DNA of 64,000 bases from Mycoplasmopsis citelli (GCF_900660645.1 NZ_LR215036.1:868001-932000), one strand, 5' to 3'. Counted from the stretch's first letter, positions 10,240 through 20,260 are shown. Notes: generated from the sequence alone by a model not told the origin. Numbers and translations: made by a program.

Positions 10240-10292
10240 ATAAAAATACCTAATTTATAAGTCTTTATTATTTTTTTTGCGTTGGTTTTTTA

Positions 10293-10964
10293 TTACAAAC
10301 TATTTTGAGTTTTTATAAACGTGTTAAAAATTTGACTTAAAATCAACGAAACAACCCAACAAGTTTCTAAAAGATTTAGTTTTTGGAGATTTCTAAATCC
10401 ATAATAACGATCTTCTATGATAGTATTTAAAAGTTCATTAGTTTTTAAAGAACTTTTAGAATTAGATAATTCTTTAGAATTGTTTATTAATTGTATTAAA
10501 TGTTCTTTTAATTCTAAAGAAGATTTTACTCAAGAAAAGGATTTATTTGGTTTTAAATATTCATCTATATATGACTTAATTGTGTTTTTGTCTTCTTGGA
10601 GCAATAAAACTAACTCAGACACAAAATTAGGGGAAGAATTTTTCTCTAAAAGAGCAAAAATTTGTCAATTAACTGAAGGACCTAATTTAGAATTATCAAA
10701 ATTAATTAAGTAATTTATATTTTCTATATATTTTTGTTTTTGTCAATCACAAATAGTAAGAAGTTGATTTTTTAATTTGATAATTAATTCTAAAGCTGAA
10801 TTTGTTATTCTAGCTGAAAGCTCATTAAATTCTTGTAAATTTTGTTTGCCGATTTTAGCAATGTTAAAAAAGGATAAATCTTTCTTTTGTTTTTTGTTTA
10901 TCGATAATTGGTCAATAAGTGAAATTAAAGCTTTGCTATTCTTCTTCTTCATATCCATAATCAT
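10293..10964 (-). CDS. Paralogous-family C-module protein (second half of a split gene?)
   Basis: About 223 residues. ATG at 10964 follows GAGAAGATA; other in-frame ATGs at 10997, 10958 and 10952 are possible. It overlaps the end of the gene at 10936-11400, suggesting translational coupling. The sequence QKQKYIENINYLINFDNS and VSELVLLLQED closely resemble NQYIENVNYLINFKNS and VFELVLLLKQN in the C-half of the single gene at 16035-17105. The pair 10936/10293 therefore looks like one ancestral two-module gene split by a frame change. Function unknown. Confidence 0.6.
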
Positions 10965-11400
10965 TATCTTCTCAATCGCTTTCTTGTTCAATTTCATATA
11001 ATAAATCTTCTAACATTCAAATTTCTACTTCTACTCAATTAATTGGTCAAATTTCTGTCTTTGCGGAGTTTATTTCATATCATTGACTTTCATCAATTTG
11101 AGCAACTTTATCAGCAATTTTAATATAAAAACTATTTAAACCATATTTTCCTAAAGAAGTATTTACTTCTTCTTTCAGTGTTAAACCATACACAACTCCA
11201 TAACAGCTGATGTATTCATTTCATTGATCGCTTTCGAAAAATTCATTATCTTTTCGAAAAATTCTGATAATTTTTTCATATGTTTTTAGTGAATTATCTA
11301 TTGTAAAAATATCTTTTAAAAGATTTAGTGTTTTCTCATTAAATTCTCTTTTAAAGCATTTTTTTAAAGTTTCAATTGTTGTTTGGTTGTCTGTTGACAT
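10936..11400 (-). CDS. Paralogous-family N-module protein (first half of a split gene?)
   Basis: 154 residues, ATG after AAAGGAGAATAAC. The motif LLKDIFTIDNSLKTYEKIIRIF corresponds to the family's ILxLNxSxxxLxxIxxIL element, followed by WNEYISCYGVVYGLTLKEEV. It ends with a very acidic tail (YGYEEEE). It overlaps the next gene, which supplies the C-module found fused in the paralog at 16035. Function unknown. Confidence 0.65.
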
Positions 11401-11435
11401 GTGTTATTCTCCTTTGATGTTCATTTATATAAAAG

Positions 11436-11500
11436 AAGTATAGCGGATTTAAAATATAGCTCTAAAAAGGACAAAAATTACATTAAAAAATGTAATTTTT
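11436..11500 (-). promoter_or_regulatory. Stem-loop plus promoter cassette
   Basis: Stem AAATTACATT/AATGTAATTT (compensated variant of the common stem), TGTCC in place of AGTAC, 24 bases, then GCTATACTT as the -10 box. Confidence 0.6.
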
Positions 11501-11544
11501 ATGAAAATAAAGTTTCAATAAAACAATTTAACAAATATATATTT

Positions 11545-11880
11545 TTAGACAAGATTAAACTTATTTGATGTTTTAAATCTTCTTTTTAACTCTTTAAGTT
11601 CTATATATTTTTTTCATTTTTCAAAATCTGTAGATTTTTCATCTAAAATATCAGTAATTTGTTTAAAAGTTTCAATTGTAGCATCATAGCTTAAAATTTC
11701 TAGTGCTTTTTTTGAAAATCGATCTCAAAGAAAATTATCAATTCAATAATTTATTCTTTCAAGTTCTTTTTCACTATAGAACAATAAATTTTTATTAACT
11801 TTTTTAATTAACGAAAAAGAACTTATCTTTTCTAAATGTAGAAATAATCGGTTGGTTCAATTAATTTTAAATTTTTTCAT
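11545..11880 (-). CDS. Paralogous-family protein, short single-module form
   Basis: 111 residues, ATG after AAGGAGAACC. The family motif is clear: ALEILSYDATIETFKQITDIL, followed by DEKSTDFEKWKKY. It lacks the second module, so it is one of the shortest intact members. Soluble, charged, no signal peptide. It has its own cassette at 11911. Confidence 0.65.
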
Positions 11881-11910
11881 TTTTGGTTCTCCTTATCTTT
11901 TTTATATTTT

Positions 11911-11967
11911 GAATATAACGGAATAATATATAAAGATAAAAAAATCGCATAAAAAATGCGATTGTTT
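11911..11967 (-). promoter_or_regulatory. Stem-loop plus promoter cassette, compact variant
   Basis: Stem AATCGCAT/ATGCGATT lies immediately upstream of the spacer and no AGTAC is seen; 24 bases separate the stem edge from GTTATATTC. The stop codon of the upstream gene is at 11973, next to the stem, so the stem can end that gene. Confidence 0.55.
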
Positions 11968-11972
11968 AATTA

Positions 11973-12974
11973 TTATTTAAGACTTTTAACTCAATAATTA
12001 ATGATGCGTTCATACATTTCTTCTTTTGGAACACATTTTAAATTCATTGAATCATCAAGTTCATAAAACTCATCATCTTCAGTTTTGTCATAAACATCAT
12101 TTGCTATTTTAACAAAAACTGAATTTTGAACTCCCTTTCAAGCATATTGTTCTAAATCTTCGTTAATTTTCTCTTCTCAATTTATTCCAGTTCCGATGTA
12201 TTTATCATTATTATCAATAAATTCTTCAGCAATTTCAAGATCTCTAATATTTGAATATGCTGTAGAATTAAATTCCGCTACTTGCTTAACTATTTCAAAG
12301 TTATGCTTTGTGTTTAAAACTTTTAAAATTTTGTAAACAAGCTCATTACTTTCTGAATTATTAATAATAGTACTTAAATTATCAGCATATTCTTGAGCTA
12401 TATCTTCGAATTTTTGGTGTAAAATGTCATGTTGTTTTTCAAATTTGTCTAAAAGTTTTTTAATATCAATATTATCTAAAAAATAAGCTTTGGTTAAAGT
12501 AATTTGTCCATCTTCATCAATTCAAAATAAAGATGTTGCAAATTTTTCTTTAAGCTGTGTTTGATTATTCTGGATTGTATCTTTAACAAATGAGATAAAT
12601 ACTCTTTTTTGTAAAACTTCCTTACTATGCTCGTATGGAGAATTGTTAAATCATACTAATTTATCTAATTGAGGTTCGAATTCACCAAAAAACTGAACAT
12701 ATGGATTTAAATCTTTATACCAAAGCTTTTTATCTAAAATTTTTGCAATTCCGATAAATTGAGAATTAATAGGATTTTTGCTAATTGATGCTTTAACTAT
12801 TTGTTCAAAGTCTAAAAGTTTATAAATTTTGTGTTCATTTAAATAATTTTTAAAATATTTTGACTTTTCAAAATCTTTACTAAGCAACAGTTCTAATTCT
12901 TTTTGATTAGTATTATTTAAGTTTAAAAACTCAATAAATTCTTGTTTTTTGAAATTTATTATATTTTTTGTCAT
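11973..12974 (-). CDS. Paralogous-family protein, subgroup with ELELLLS N-terminus
   Basis: 333 residues, ATG after AAAGGAGAAAAT. It is a close paralog of 19219-20229: both share KELELLLSKDFE/NELELLLSDEFE, NPYVQFFxxxEPQL and GQITLTKAYFLDNIDIK. The family motif in the C-half is LVYKILKVLNTKHNFEIVKQVAEF. There is no signal peptide. The conserved GQITLTKAYFLDNIDIK stretch is the best-preserved part of the pair and may be functional. Function unknown. Confidence 0.75.
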
Positions 12975-13007
12975 ATTTTCTCCTTTAGGTTTGTTTATGT
13001 ATATGTT

Positions 13008-13073
13008 GAGTATAACGGGTTCAAATTATAAATATAAAAAGTACTAAAAAATCACTTAAAAAAGTGATTTTAG
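13008..13073 (-). promoter_or_regulatory. Stem-loop plus promoter cassette (clearest example)
   Basis: Stem AAAATCACTT/AAGTGATTTT, AGTAC, exactly 24 bases, then CCCGTTATACTC. The ancestral stop codon of the upstream AAA pseudogene (13070) lies in the stem. Confidence 0.75.
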
Positions 13074-13827
13074 CTTAGTAGAGAATGAATTTTGCTTATT
13101 GATAAATTAGTAATTTTGGAAATTTCTTTTAAATTAAAACCTTGATTTTTTAAGGTTTTTAGGTCGATTTTCTCTTGTGAAAATAATTTCTTATAAAGTG
13201 ATTGTTAAAAATTATTTGGAGTATCTGCACTTAAAGCAAGTGAGTTTTTGATAATCTTTTTTAATTGTCCTGGAAAAGGAAGTTGCTCAACTTTTGAAAT
13301 GATTTTTTCAAAAAGCTTAAAACTTAAATTCAAAACTTCAAAATCTTGTGTATATTTTTTAAAATAATTTTGAGCAATTAATTGTAATTCTTCCCTTGAA
13401 TATTGACTAAAATCAATTATTACATCAAAATTTTCTACTAGTAATTTAGGTAGTTTTGGATATTCATTAGTTGTAGATATAAGAATAATTTGTTCATTTA
13501 AATATTTCAAATGATTTGCTAAAATCATTCAATATTTTAAATATTCTGGATGATTTTGATATTCCAATAAAACTTCTATATTTTCAAGTAAAATAATAAC
13601 TTCATTTAGTTTAAAATGTTTATTAATTTCTTCAAAAGTTTCATCAAGATATTTTTTGTAATCTTCAAAGGATTTACTAATAATTTGTACTCAATTAAGA
13701 AGATAAAGTTGCCTTTTAGTTGTATTTGTTAAAACTCCTACACAATGAGTTTTTCCAATTCCTGGTGGACCTTGAAAAAGGAACTTTTTTGGTCCATTTT
13801 TAAATTTAATATATTAGCTTTTTTCAT
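13070..13827 (-). pseudogene. AAA ATPase with C-terminal helix-turn-helix, frameshifted and interrupted
   Basis: ATG at 13827 (MKKANILNLK) follows AAGG. Within a T5 run on the plus strand (13797-13801) the frame is lost; one more base would continue into NGPKKFLFQGPPGIGKTHC, a Walker A motif. Then come a Walker B-like VIILLENIE and a sensor-1-like LISTTNEYPKLPKLL followed by FDVIIDF, typical of classic AAA ATPases. A TAA at 13205 interrupts; beyond it the same frame continues with NQGFNLKEISKITNLSISKI, a helix-turn-helix, to a stop at 13070. Ancestral length would be about 252 residues. It follows the operon 15754-13906 by 78 bases. It is not RuvB-like in sequence. Confidence 0.65.
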
Positions 13828-13905
13828 TTTGGACAACCTTGCTTTTTGTTTTATAAATCTATATACACATTTTTAGCTTACATTAATAATTTATTTATTG
13901 AAAAA

Positions 13906-14580
13906 CTACATAGAAACTTTTGATTTAATTGTATTTTCAAGCGCTTTTTCTAAAAGGATTTTTCACTTTGAACTATTAATTTCATCAACATAATTTCATT
14001 CGTTATCAATTTCGTAGTCTTGATAACTTGCAGTTTCGTCTTCTTTATTTAGTTTTAATAATTCATCAACAATAAAGAGATATTTACTCCTTGCTCCATT
14101 AATTTTAAAATCTTCATCAGCTTGGGTTAAAATTTCATCATAACTTAAGATAAATTTATTTTGTTTATATTCAATTCATTCAGGAGTATCATAAAAATCA
14201 TAATTAAACATACCTCAAATTTTTTTGACATTTTCTAATGTTGGATTAATACTTAAATTTTTAATAGCTAACTTTAACATATCTTCTTGTTCTTCAAAAA
14301 TACCAGTTGACATGTCAATTTCTGTGGGTCAAAAAATACCTGATAAAAATTCACTATATTGTTTTTGGTCATTAAAAGAAAGTTTTTCAAAATAAGTTTT
14401 TATCTTTGAATAAAAGCTTTTTAAAAAATAAGTAGAATTTTCTTTATTTTGATTAATGGCAGAAATTAATTCATCAACAAAATATTTATCATCACTATCA
14501 AATTCGATATTAAGAACTTTTAAAAAGTCGTTAAAATCATTTTCCTGAATTATTGAATTATAATCTTCGAATTTAAGCAT
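13906..14580 (-). CDS. Paralogous-family protein, third gene of an operon
   Basis: 224 residues. ATG is 2 bases after the stop of the gene at 14583, with AAAGGAG inside that gene's last codons. The family motif is IKNLSINPTLENVKKIWGMF followed by YDFYDTPEWIEY. Codon 84 is a TGA tryptophan, which shows the frame continues. Soluble, function unknown. Co-translation with 14583 and 15197 suggests the three products act together. Confidence 0.7.
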
Positions 14581-14582
14581 TG

Positions 14583-15194
14583 TTAAACTCCTTTATTATT
14601 TAATGGTTGATTCTTTAAAGATGAATGTAATTGAGTAATAATATCAATTACTAAAGATTTAAAATCCAGTCCATATAATTCCTTAGTATTTAAATTAAAC
14701 TCATATCAAGATGTTGAATTTTGTTCATCAAGTTCTTCGATGGCTTGAGTTAAGACTTTAATATATGGACTTGAACTTAGGTTTTGTTTAATATCTGTGT
14801 TAGCTAAATTATAAATTTGTTCAAAATTATATAAACTGCTTTCTTGAACATATTTTTGACCTACTTCAGTGGATTTTAAATTACCTTTTAATAATTCATT
14901 AATGTTTTTAAGAGTTAGTGGTTTTATATCCAAAGATAAAATGTTTAAAATTTTCTTTAATTCATCTGGTTCAAGTAATTCAGTGCTTAAAATTTCGATA
15001 AAATCTTGTAAATATTCTTCTTTATTTACCTTTTCAAATTCAATAGCAAGATTAAGTTTATATAAGATAGTAGTCAAAAAGTAATTTTTACTTTGTAAAT
15101 AATCAAGTACTTTTTGAATTTGGTTTCTTTGAGTTGTATTTAAATTAATCTTGTGAAGAGAAATAAATTCTTGAAAATCTTTATAAATATTCAT
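14583..15194 (-). CDS. Paralogous-family protein, second gene of an operon
   Basis: 203 residues. ATG lies 2 bases after the upstream stop (TAA AA ATG), with AAGGAG in the previous gene's end. The motif LNILSLDIKPLTLKNINELL fits the family consensus and is followed by YVQESSLYNFEQIYN. No signal peptide or membrane segment. Function unknown. Confidence 0.7.
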
Positions 15195-15196
15195 TT

Positions 15197-15754
15197 TTAC
15201 TCCTTAAATTGCTGGTTTTGTTGCTTAAGGTTAAGCATAAAAGTGAAAATTAAATTAATTAATTCAGTGCTTGAAAGAGCTTTTAAAGGACTATCATAAT
15301 CAGGTAAAAAATAGTAATTTTTATCTCCTTGAAGTTCTAAGATTTCATTAGTTAAATAAGCATATTTGCTTTGAAGTCCATATTCTTGAAGTGATTTATC
15401 TAATGTGTCATATCAATCGCAACCTGCTTTAATATCTGGGTTATTTTCACTAAAAGAACTAAAAGTTCTAGTATCGTCGAATTCTTCGTCTAAAATATAA
15501 TAAATTTCAGTTAAGTTATCATATGAATAATCTAAGTCTAAAATTTGAAAAACTAATACACCTTGGTTAGGGTCTTGAAATTTATAATTAATTAAATATT
15601 CGCATTTAGATATATAGTCTTTTTGCTCTTCAATTGATAGAGTTTTAATTTCCATATCTAATTTACTTAAAAAATCTTTTACATTAAAATCTACTTTTTC
15701 TTGAACATAAGCTAAATTTTTCGTTCCTTGTGATTGAATTAAAATTGTATTCAT
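15197..15754 (-). CDS. Paralogous-family protein, first gene of an operon
   Basis: 185 residues; the first gene after the cassette at 15798, with AAAGGAC before the ATG. The N-part VDFNVKDFLSKLDMEIKTLS and IEEQKDYISKCEYL corresponds to the DxFLxKI...IxxLS...YIxxL module start, and the motif is FQILDLDYSYDNLTEIYYIL. It heads an operon of three family genes with nearly overlapping junctions, followed by the AAA ATPase pseudogene. Function unknown. Confidence 0.75.
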
Positions 15755-15797
15755 AATTGATGTCCTTTGATTTTGGTTATGTATTTATTCATATTTT

Positions 15798-15861
15798 GAG
15801 TATAACGGAATGAGTTTCAATGAGAAAAAAGTACTTAAAAATCGCATAAAAATGCGATTTT
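15798..15861 (-). promoter_or_regulatory. Stem-loop plus promoter cassette
   Basis: Stem AAAATCGCAT/ATGCGATTTT (compensated variant), AGTAC, exactly 24 bases, then GTTATACTC. Confidence 0.7.
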
Positions 15862-15941
15862 GTTTTTTATGTCAAGTTAAGTATAAATTACTTTATTTGT
15901 ATTTTATTAAAAGAAAAATATTTATAAATCTTAATGAAAAT

Positions 15942-15965
15942 AAAACCACCGAATTCGGTGATTTT
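15942..15965. terminator. Palindromic hairpin after the gene at 16035
   Basis: AAAACCACCGAATTCGGTGATTTT is a near-perfect palindrome with a T-run on one side and an A-run on the other. Confidence 0.6.
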
Positions 15966-16034
15966 AAATTAAGCACAAAATTGTTGAAAGCGATGAGTTA
16001 AAAAGTTAGAGTTTTTCAATAATAATTGGGAATC

Positions 16035-17105
16035 TTACTCTTTATATTGAATTTTTGTTTCTTCAATACTTACAATTTCTCTTAAAATGTCTAAAATAAT
16101 TTGTTCTTTAGATATTTTTTTAACAAAATATGAACTTTTAGTAAATTCATAGTATCTATTTTGTTTGATAGTTTCAATGATATGTTTTGCCTGTGTTTGA
16201 TTGATTTTTTCTTGTGAGTAATCTTTGTTGATAATGTCTAAAATTTCTGCTCCTTGTCAATAATTTTCAAATAAGTTTAAATCTTTTTGTTGTTTATAAT
16301 AATTAAAAATTTCTTCATTTTGTTTTAAAAGTAAAACTAATTCAAAAACTAGTTTAGGAGAACAATTAAGTAGGAGTAATTTAAATAATCACAAAACTAT
16401 AGAAAAAGAATTTTTAAAATTAATCAAATAATTTACATTTTCAATATATTGATTTTTGATGTTTTCATTTAATAAAGCAGTTTGGTCTTGAAGTTTTTTT
16501 AATAATTCATATGAGTTATAATCCTTTTGGGTTTTTGTATTTAAAAATTCTAAATTACGTTTTCCTTGGGGAGTAATTTTAAAAATTTTTTCTAAAATAG
16601 TTTGGTTATAAAAGGCTATTAAAGCTTTTTCAATTATTTGTGTTTTGGAAAATTTAATAAATTTTGTCTTTTTAAATTGATAAAATTCTTCATCATTCAT
16701 ATTATAAATAAACTCTTTAAATTCTGTTAATTCTTCAGGATCATCTATTAAAATTTCTTTTCACCCAAAACCTCTGTATATATCTTTATCCATTAAAAAA
16801 TCCGAAAAAGAATTATCTTGATTTTCATTTAGTGTTCAAACGTTATGAATTTCTTCTAAAGTTTCTAAAGTACAATTAAAAGACAAAATATTTACACTTA
16901 AAAAAATATTGTATAAATCTTTGAGAATATTTGGTTGATTAGTTAAAAATATATTTTTTAAATATTTTAAATACGCATTTTGTTCTTCTTGGGATAAAGT
17001 TTTAAGATATTTATTAATTATTTTAAAAAAGTTTTTATCTTTAAAACCAAAATATTTTTCCAAATAATCAAATATCTTATAGTTTCTCGGAGTTATTGCA
17101 AACAT
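16035..17105 (-). CDS. Paralogous-family protein, two-module form
   Basis: 356 residues; ATG at 17105 after AAAGGAGAATC. The frame is also open upstream to 17165, but that part has no binding site. N-module: MFAITPRNYKIFDYLEKYFG, IINKYLKTLSQEEQNAYLKY, motif VNILSFNCTLETLEEIHNV. C-module: FKITPQGKRNLEFLNTKTQ, IKNQYIENVNYLINF, FELVLLLKQN. Both modules begin with (F)xITP, showing an internal duplication. It is the intact counterpart of the split pair 10936/10293. Function unknown. Confidence 0.75.
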
Positions 17106-17140
17106 GTTTTGATTCTCCTTTGGGGCTTGGTTGTATATTT

Positions 17141-17207
17141 GAAGTATAACGGATTTAAAACACAAGGATAAAAAGTACCAAAAAATCGCTTAAAAAAGTG
17201 ATTTTTT
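17141..17207 (-). promoter_or_regulatory. Stem-loop plus promoter cassette
   Basis: Stem AAATCACTT/AAGCGATTT (one G-T wobble), GGTAC, exactly 24 bases, then GTTATACTT. Confidence 0.7.
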
Positions 17208-17230
17208 GGTCGATATTAATAACTTTAAAA

Positions 17231-17829
17231 TTAATCTGCGATAAGATTAATTTCATTATGATTAGCTACGATAATTTCAATACTTTCTTCAACCATCTTG
17301 TAAAATTTGTCTGTAGTATCAACTTTAGAAACAGCAAAATCAATTTGTTTTTCTTAAATCCAAGCTAATTTAGTATCTCTTTTAGTTTGTTAATTTTTAA
17401 TTTAGAAGAACTTTTATCTTTGGATTTACAATTCATAATTTTGGTTCATTTTTCAGATAATTCAACGCATAAAAGGCGTGCGGTAGATTCATTTACAAAT
17501 GGAAATTTTGAAATCTCTTGCCAATTTTCTTGAGTAATTAATTTAACTACATTTTCTCAACCTTTATCAAGAATACCCATAGCGATTTTAGGACCAATTT
17601 TATCAATTGAAATTAAATCAAGAAACAATAATCGTTCATTAAAATCTTTAAAACCATAAGTAGTTTTGTTATATTCAGTTATGTATTCGTATAAATACAA
17701 TTTTACTTTCTCATTAATTTTATATCTAGATTCATCAGAGACAATAACAAGATACCCATCTCCTTTGTTTTCAAAAATTAAATTGTTGCTCTTTTTGTAA
17801 ACAATTTTACCTAATTTGTATAATAACAT
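17231..17829 (-). pseudogene. ruvA: RuvA-like Holliday-junction protein, C-terminal frameshift
   Basis: ATG at 17829 after AAAGGAGC. RuvA features: N-terminal OB-fold start MLLYKLGKIVYKK with GDGYLVIV; YGFKDFNERLLFLDLISID leading into helix-hairpin-helix IGPKIAMGIL; second hairpin FPFVNESTARLLCVELSEKW. RuvA binds four-way DNA junctions and recruits RuvB. The frame ends at TAG 17365 (154 residues), short of the usual about 200. A different frame just downstream, KQIDFAVSKVDTTDKFYKMV to the stop at 17231, looks like the missing C-terminal domain, which contacts RuvB. No ruvB is in this window. The first 154 residues may still bind DNA. It sits third in an operon behind two tiny membrane proteins. 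Confidence 0.65.
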
Positions 17830-17876
17830 TTTTTGCTCCTTTAAATTTTTGTATTGAAAAATAAACTTTAACTTAG

Positions 17877-17963
17877 TTATAAAACTCAAAACAAAAGAAT
17901 AAACACAATAGACATAATTACAAAAAATACATATGGAAGTAATTCATTTCATAATTCATTCAT
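17877..17963 (-). CDS. Tiny membrane protein, 28 residues
   Basis: ATG after AAGGATAAGC; MNELWNELLPYVFFVIMSIV and then FILLFWVL. It is almost entirely one hydrophobic helix. It lies between the 34-residue membrane protein and the RuvA-like gene in the same transcription unit. No family recognised; a toxin-like or complex-anchoring peptide is possible. Confidence 0.45.
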
Positions 17964-18046
17964 ATTTGCTTATCCTTTTTAAAATATTTAATAATTTTTA
18001 ATCTATTTTTTAGAAAAATAGATTTGAACTTATAACAAGCTTTTAA

Positions 18047-18151
18047 TTAGAAACAATAAAATAACAATGATAAAATTGTGATTGAAAAAGCTAACAATAA
18101 TAAGCTAGCAACAGTAAAAATGACAAGAAAGAGAGTTTCTAAAAAAGTCAT
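18047..18151 (-). CDS. Tiny membrane protein, 34 residues
   Basis: MTFLETLFLVIFTVASLLLL followed by AFSITILSLLFYCF, a single long hydrophobic helix. Its ATG is only about 20 bases from the -10 box of the cassette at 18171 and has no clear ribosome-binding site, so it may be translated from a very short leader. First gene of a unit with 17877 and the RuvA-like gene. Confidence 0.45.
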   Translation of the reverse strand: MTFLETLFLVIFTVASLLLLAFSITILSLLFYCF

Positions 18152-18170
18152 TTTTATGTATCTATGTTTT

Positions 18171-18235
18171 GAGTATAACGGGTTTATCATAAAAGTATAA
18201 AATGTACTTAAAAATAGTATTAAAAAGTGATTTTT
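18171..18235 (-). promoter_or_regulatory. Promoter cassette with degenerate stem
   Basis: GTAC with exactly 24 bases to CCCGTTATACTC; the upstream stem (AAAAATCACTTTTTAATACTAT) is poorly paired here. Confidence 0.6.
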
Positions 18236-18302
18236 ATAGGTTTAATATTATTAATAGTAATTTGAAAGTTGAAAGTATAAAAATCACCCTATAATGGTGA
18301 TA

Positions 18303-18379
18303 TGGTAGACCCAACAGGATTTGAACCTGTATTTGACCAGTTATGAGCTGGTTGCTCTAACCATTGAGCTATGAGTCTA
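18303..18379 (-). tRNA. tRNA with CAT anticodon (elongator Met or Ile2)
   Basis: Minus strand. Acceptor TAGACTC pairs with GGGTCTA and CCA is encoded; D-arm AGCTCAATGGTTAGAGC; anticodon loop CTCATAA with stem ACCAG/CTGGT; T-arm ACAGGTTCAAATCCTGT. The anticodon stem lacks the GGG/CCC pairs of an initiator. Whether C34 is modified to lysidine (Ile) cannot be told from sequence. Confidence 0.93.
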
Positions 18380-18382
18380 TAA

Positions 18383-18467
18383 TGGTGGGGGGAGAGGGAT
18401 TTGAACCCCCGAATCCTAAGAAAGTGGTTTACAGCCACCCGCATTTGGCCGCTTTGCTATCCCCCCA
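18383..18467 (-). tRNA. tRNA-Tyr (anticodon GTA)
   Basis: Minus strand. Acceptor TGGGGGG pairs with CCCCCCA and CCA is encoded. The anticodon loop is CTGTAAA, a long variable arm follows (class II tRNA), and the T-arm is GGGGGTTCAAATCCCTC. It lies 3 bases upstream of the tRNA above and is probably co-transcribed. Confidence 0.93.
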
Positions 18468-18571
18468 TTTTGTTGGTTAATTATTAATATTTAATTTACA
18501 CAACAAAATATATAAAAACAATAAAAGAAATATATATTTGTATATTTTCTTTCTTAGTAAGTCAATTATTG

Positions 18572-19096
18572 TTAGGTTTTTATACCAACTTCATCAAGTA
18601 ATGAATCAAGTAATTCACTTTTGAAATCTTCTCAAGTTTCTTTAGATAATCCATTTAAAGTGTCGTTTAAGCTATAATATGTGTCATCATCACAATTTAA
18701 AATATCATTAAAAACATATGAATATCTAGTTTCTATTCCATTTTGGTTTAAATCTTGATTTAGTTCGGTTTTAAAATTAGAACCTAGCATAATTGAATTA
18801 TTTGCCATATATTCATCTTTTTGATTTTGATAATCATCAAATTTTTCATCTAAAATATTGCTAATTTTATTAAAGGTTTCAATTGAACCATCATTACTTA
18901 AAATTCGAAGAGCTTGAATTTGTAAAAACATAGGAACTGAAGAATTTAAATTAATTAATTCATTTAATCTTTTTACCTTTATTTGAGAATATTTGCTAAG
19001 ATTTAAACTTAATTGTTCTTCTAATTTAGCAATATTAATACCTTTTTGTTTTAGTATATTTAAGCTTTTTTCATTTGTTTTTAAGGTTTTTAACAT
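18572..19096 (-). CDS. Paralogous-family protein, single-module form
   Basis: 174 residues, ATG after AAAGGAGAATT. The motif ALRILSNDGSIETFNKISNIL is followed by DEKFDDYQNQKDEYMANN. It begins with a lysine/leucine-rich helix LKTLKTNEKSLNILKQKGIN. The ending LDSLLDEVGIKT runs close to the tRNA genes. Soluble; function unknown. Confidence 0.75.
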
Positions 19097-19130
19097 AATT
19101 CTCCTTTGGGTTAATTTTGTGTGTTTAATA

Positions 19131-19197
19131 AGAGTATAACGGTATTAATTTTTTAAGCTAAAAAATACATAAAAATTACTTAAAAAGTGGTTTTTTA
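19131..19197 (-). promoter_or_regulatory. Stem-loop plus promoter cassette
   Basis: Stem AAACCACTT/AAGTAATTT with mismatches, GTAT, 24 bases, then CCGTTATACTC. Confidence 0.6.
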
Positions 19198-19218
19198 AGA
19201 AAAGAATTGCCTTTACTC

Positions 19219-20229
19219 TTAGTTATTAGAATTAAGTTTTTTATATCAATAATTTAATATTCGTTCATAAATTTCTTCTTCAGGAACTGCTTTAAGTGGG
19301 GTGTTTATGTCTGAGTTATTATATTCATAAAACTCTGAATCTTTAGTATGTTCTAAAACAACATGTGCTAGATTCACAAAATTAGATATGCCTTTCAATT
19401 TCTCATTGGAAATATTTAAGAATTCGTTTTTAATTTTTGTTTTTCAATAACATTCATCACCAATATAATTGTTGTTATTTTTCATAAATTCTTCAGCAAT
19501 TTCAAACTCTGATAAATTGTAAAGTCTTGTACTTAATAATTCATTTATTTGATTTGCAACTTCTAAAGTAGGATTTAAATCTAAAATTTTAATTGTTTTA
19601 TAAGCATAATCTGTTTCTTCGTAATTATTAATAATACTTTCTAATAAAGAAATATATTTTTTAGCATCATCATACTGATTTTTATTAAACAAAAGTTTAT
19701 GTTGGTGCTTGAGCTTTGTTAAAAGAATTTTGATATCAATATTATCTAAAAAATAAGCTTTGGTTAAAGTAATCTGACCATCTTCTCCAAGTTTAAATAA
19801 AGATGTTTTAAATTTATCTTTAAGATGTGTTTGATTATCCTGAATTGTATCTTCAACAAATGATTTTAGAGCTTTAGTTTGTAAAAATTTTTTTTGATTA
19901 TGAGGTGTATTATTAACTCAAACTAATTTTTCTAATTGAGGTTCATATTTTTCAAAAAACTGAACATATGGATTTACACTTAAATAATATAATTGGTTTT
20001 CCAAAATTTTTAAAATTTTCAAGTATGTAGAATTTATAGATTCTTTTTTGATATCTTCAATAACAGTTTTTTGAAAATCTTTGAGCTTGAAAATATTATT
20101 TTTTCTTAAAAAAATTTTAAAATAATTTGAGTTTTCAAACTCATCACTAAGCAATAACTCTAGTTCATTTTTAGCGTCATTATCTAAAGCTAAAAATTCA
20201 ATAAATTCTTCTTTATTAAAATTATTCAT
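19219..20229 (-). CDS. Paralogous-family protein, close paralog of 11973-12974
   Basis: 336 residues, ATG after AAAGGAGAATT. It shares NELELLLSDEFE, NPYVQFFEKYEPQLEKLV and GQITLTKAYFLDNIDIK with the gene at 11973. The family motif is IKILDLNPTLEVANQINELL. The two genes align end to end, so they arose by duplication of the whole gene plus cassette. Function unknown; no signal peptide. Confidence 0.75.
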
Positions 20230-20260
20230 TAATTCTCCTTTGGGTTTTATTTGTATATTT

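Noticed and set aside
13070-13827. RuvB partner for the RuvA-like gene
   Set aside because: The motifs (GPPGIGKTHC, LISTTNEYPKL) and the helix-turn-helix tail do not follow RuvB, and it is in a different operon.
17105-17165. Upstream extension of the 16035 gene
   Set aside because: The extension runs through the promoter cassette; the ATG at 17105 has a good ribosome-binding site and starts the family's FxITP element.
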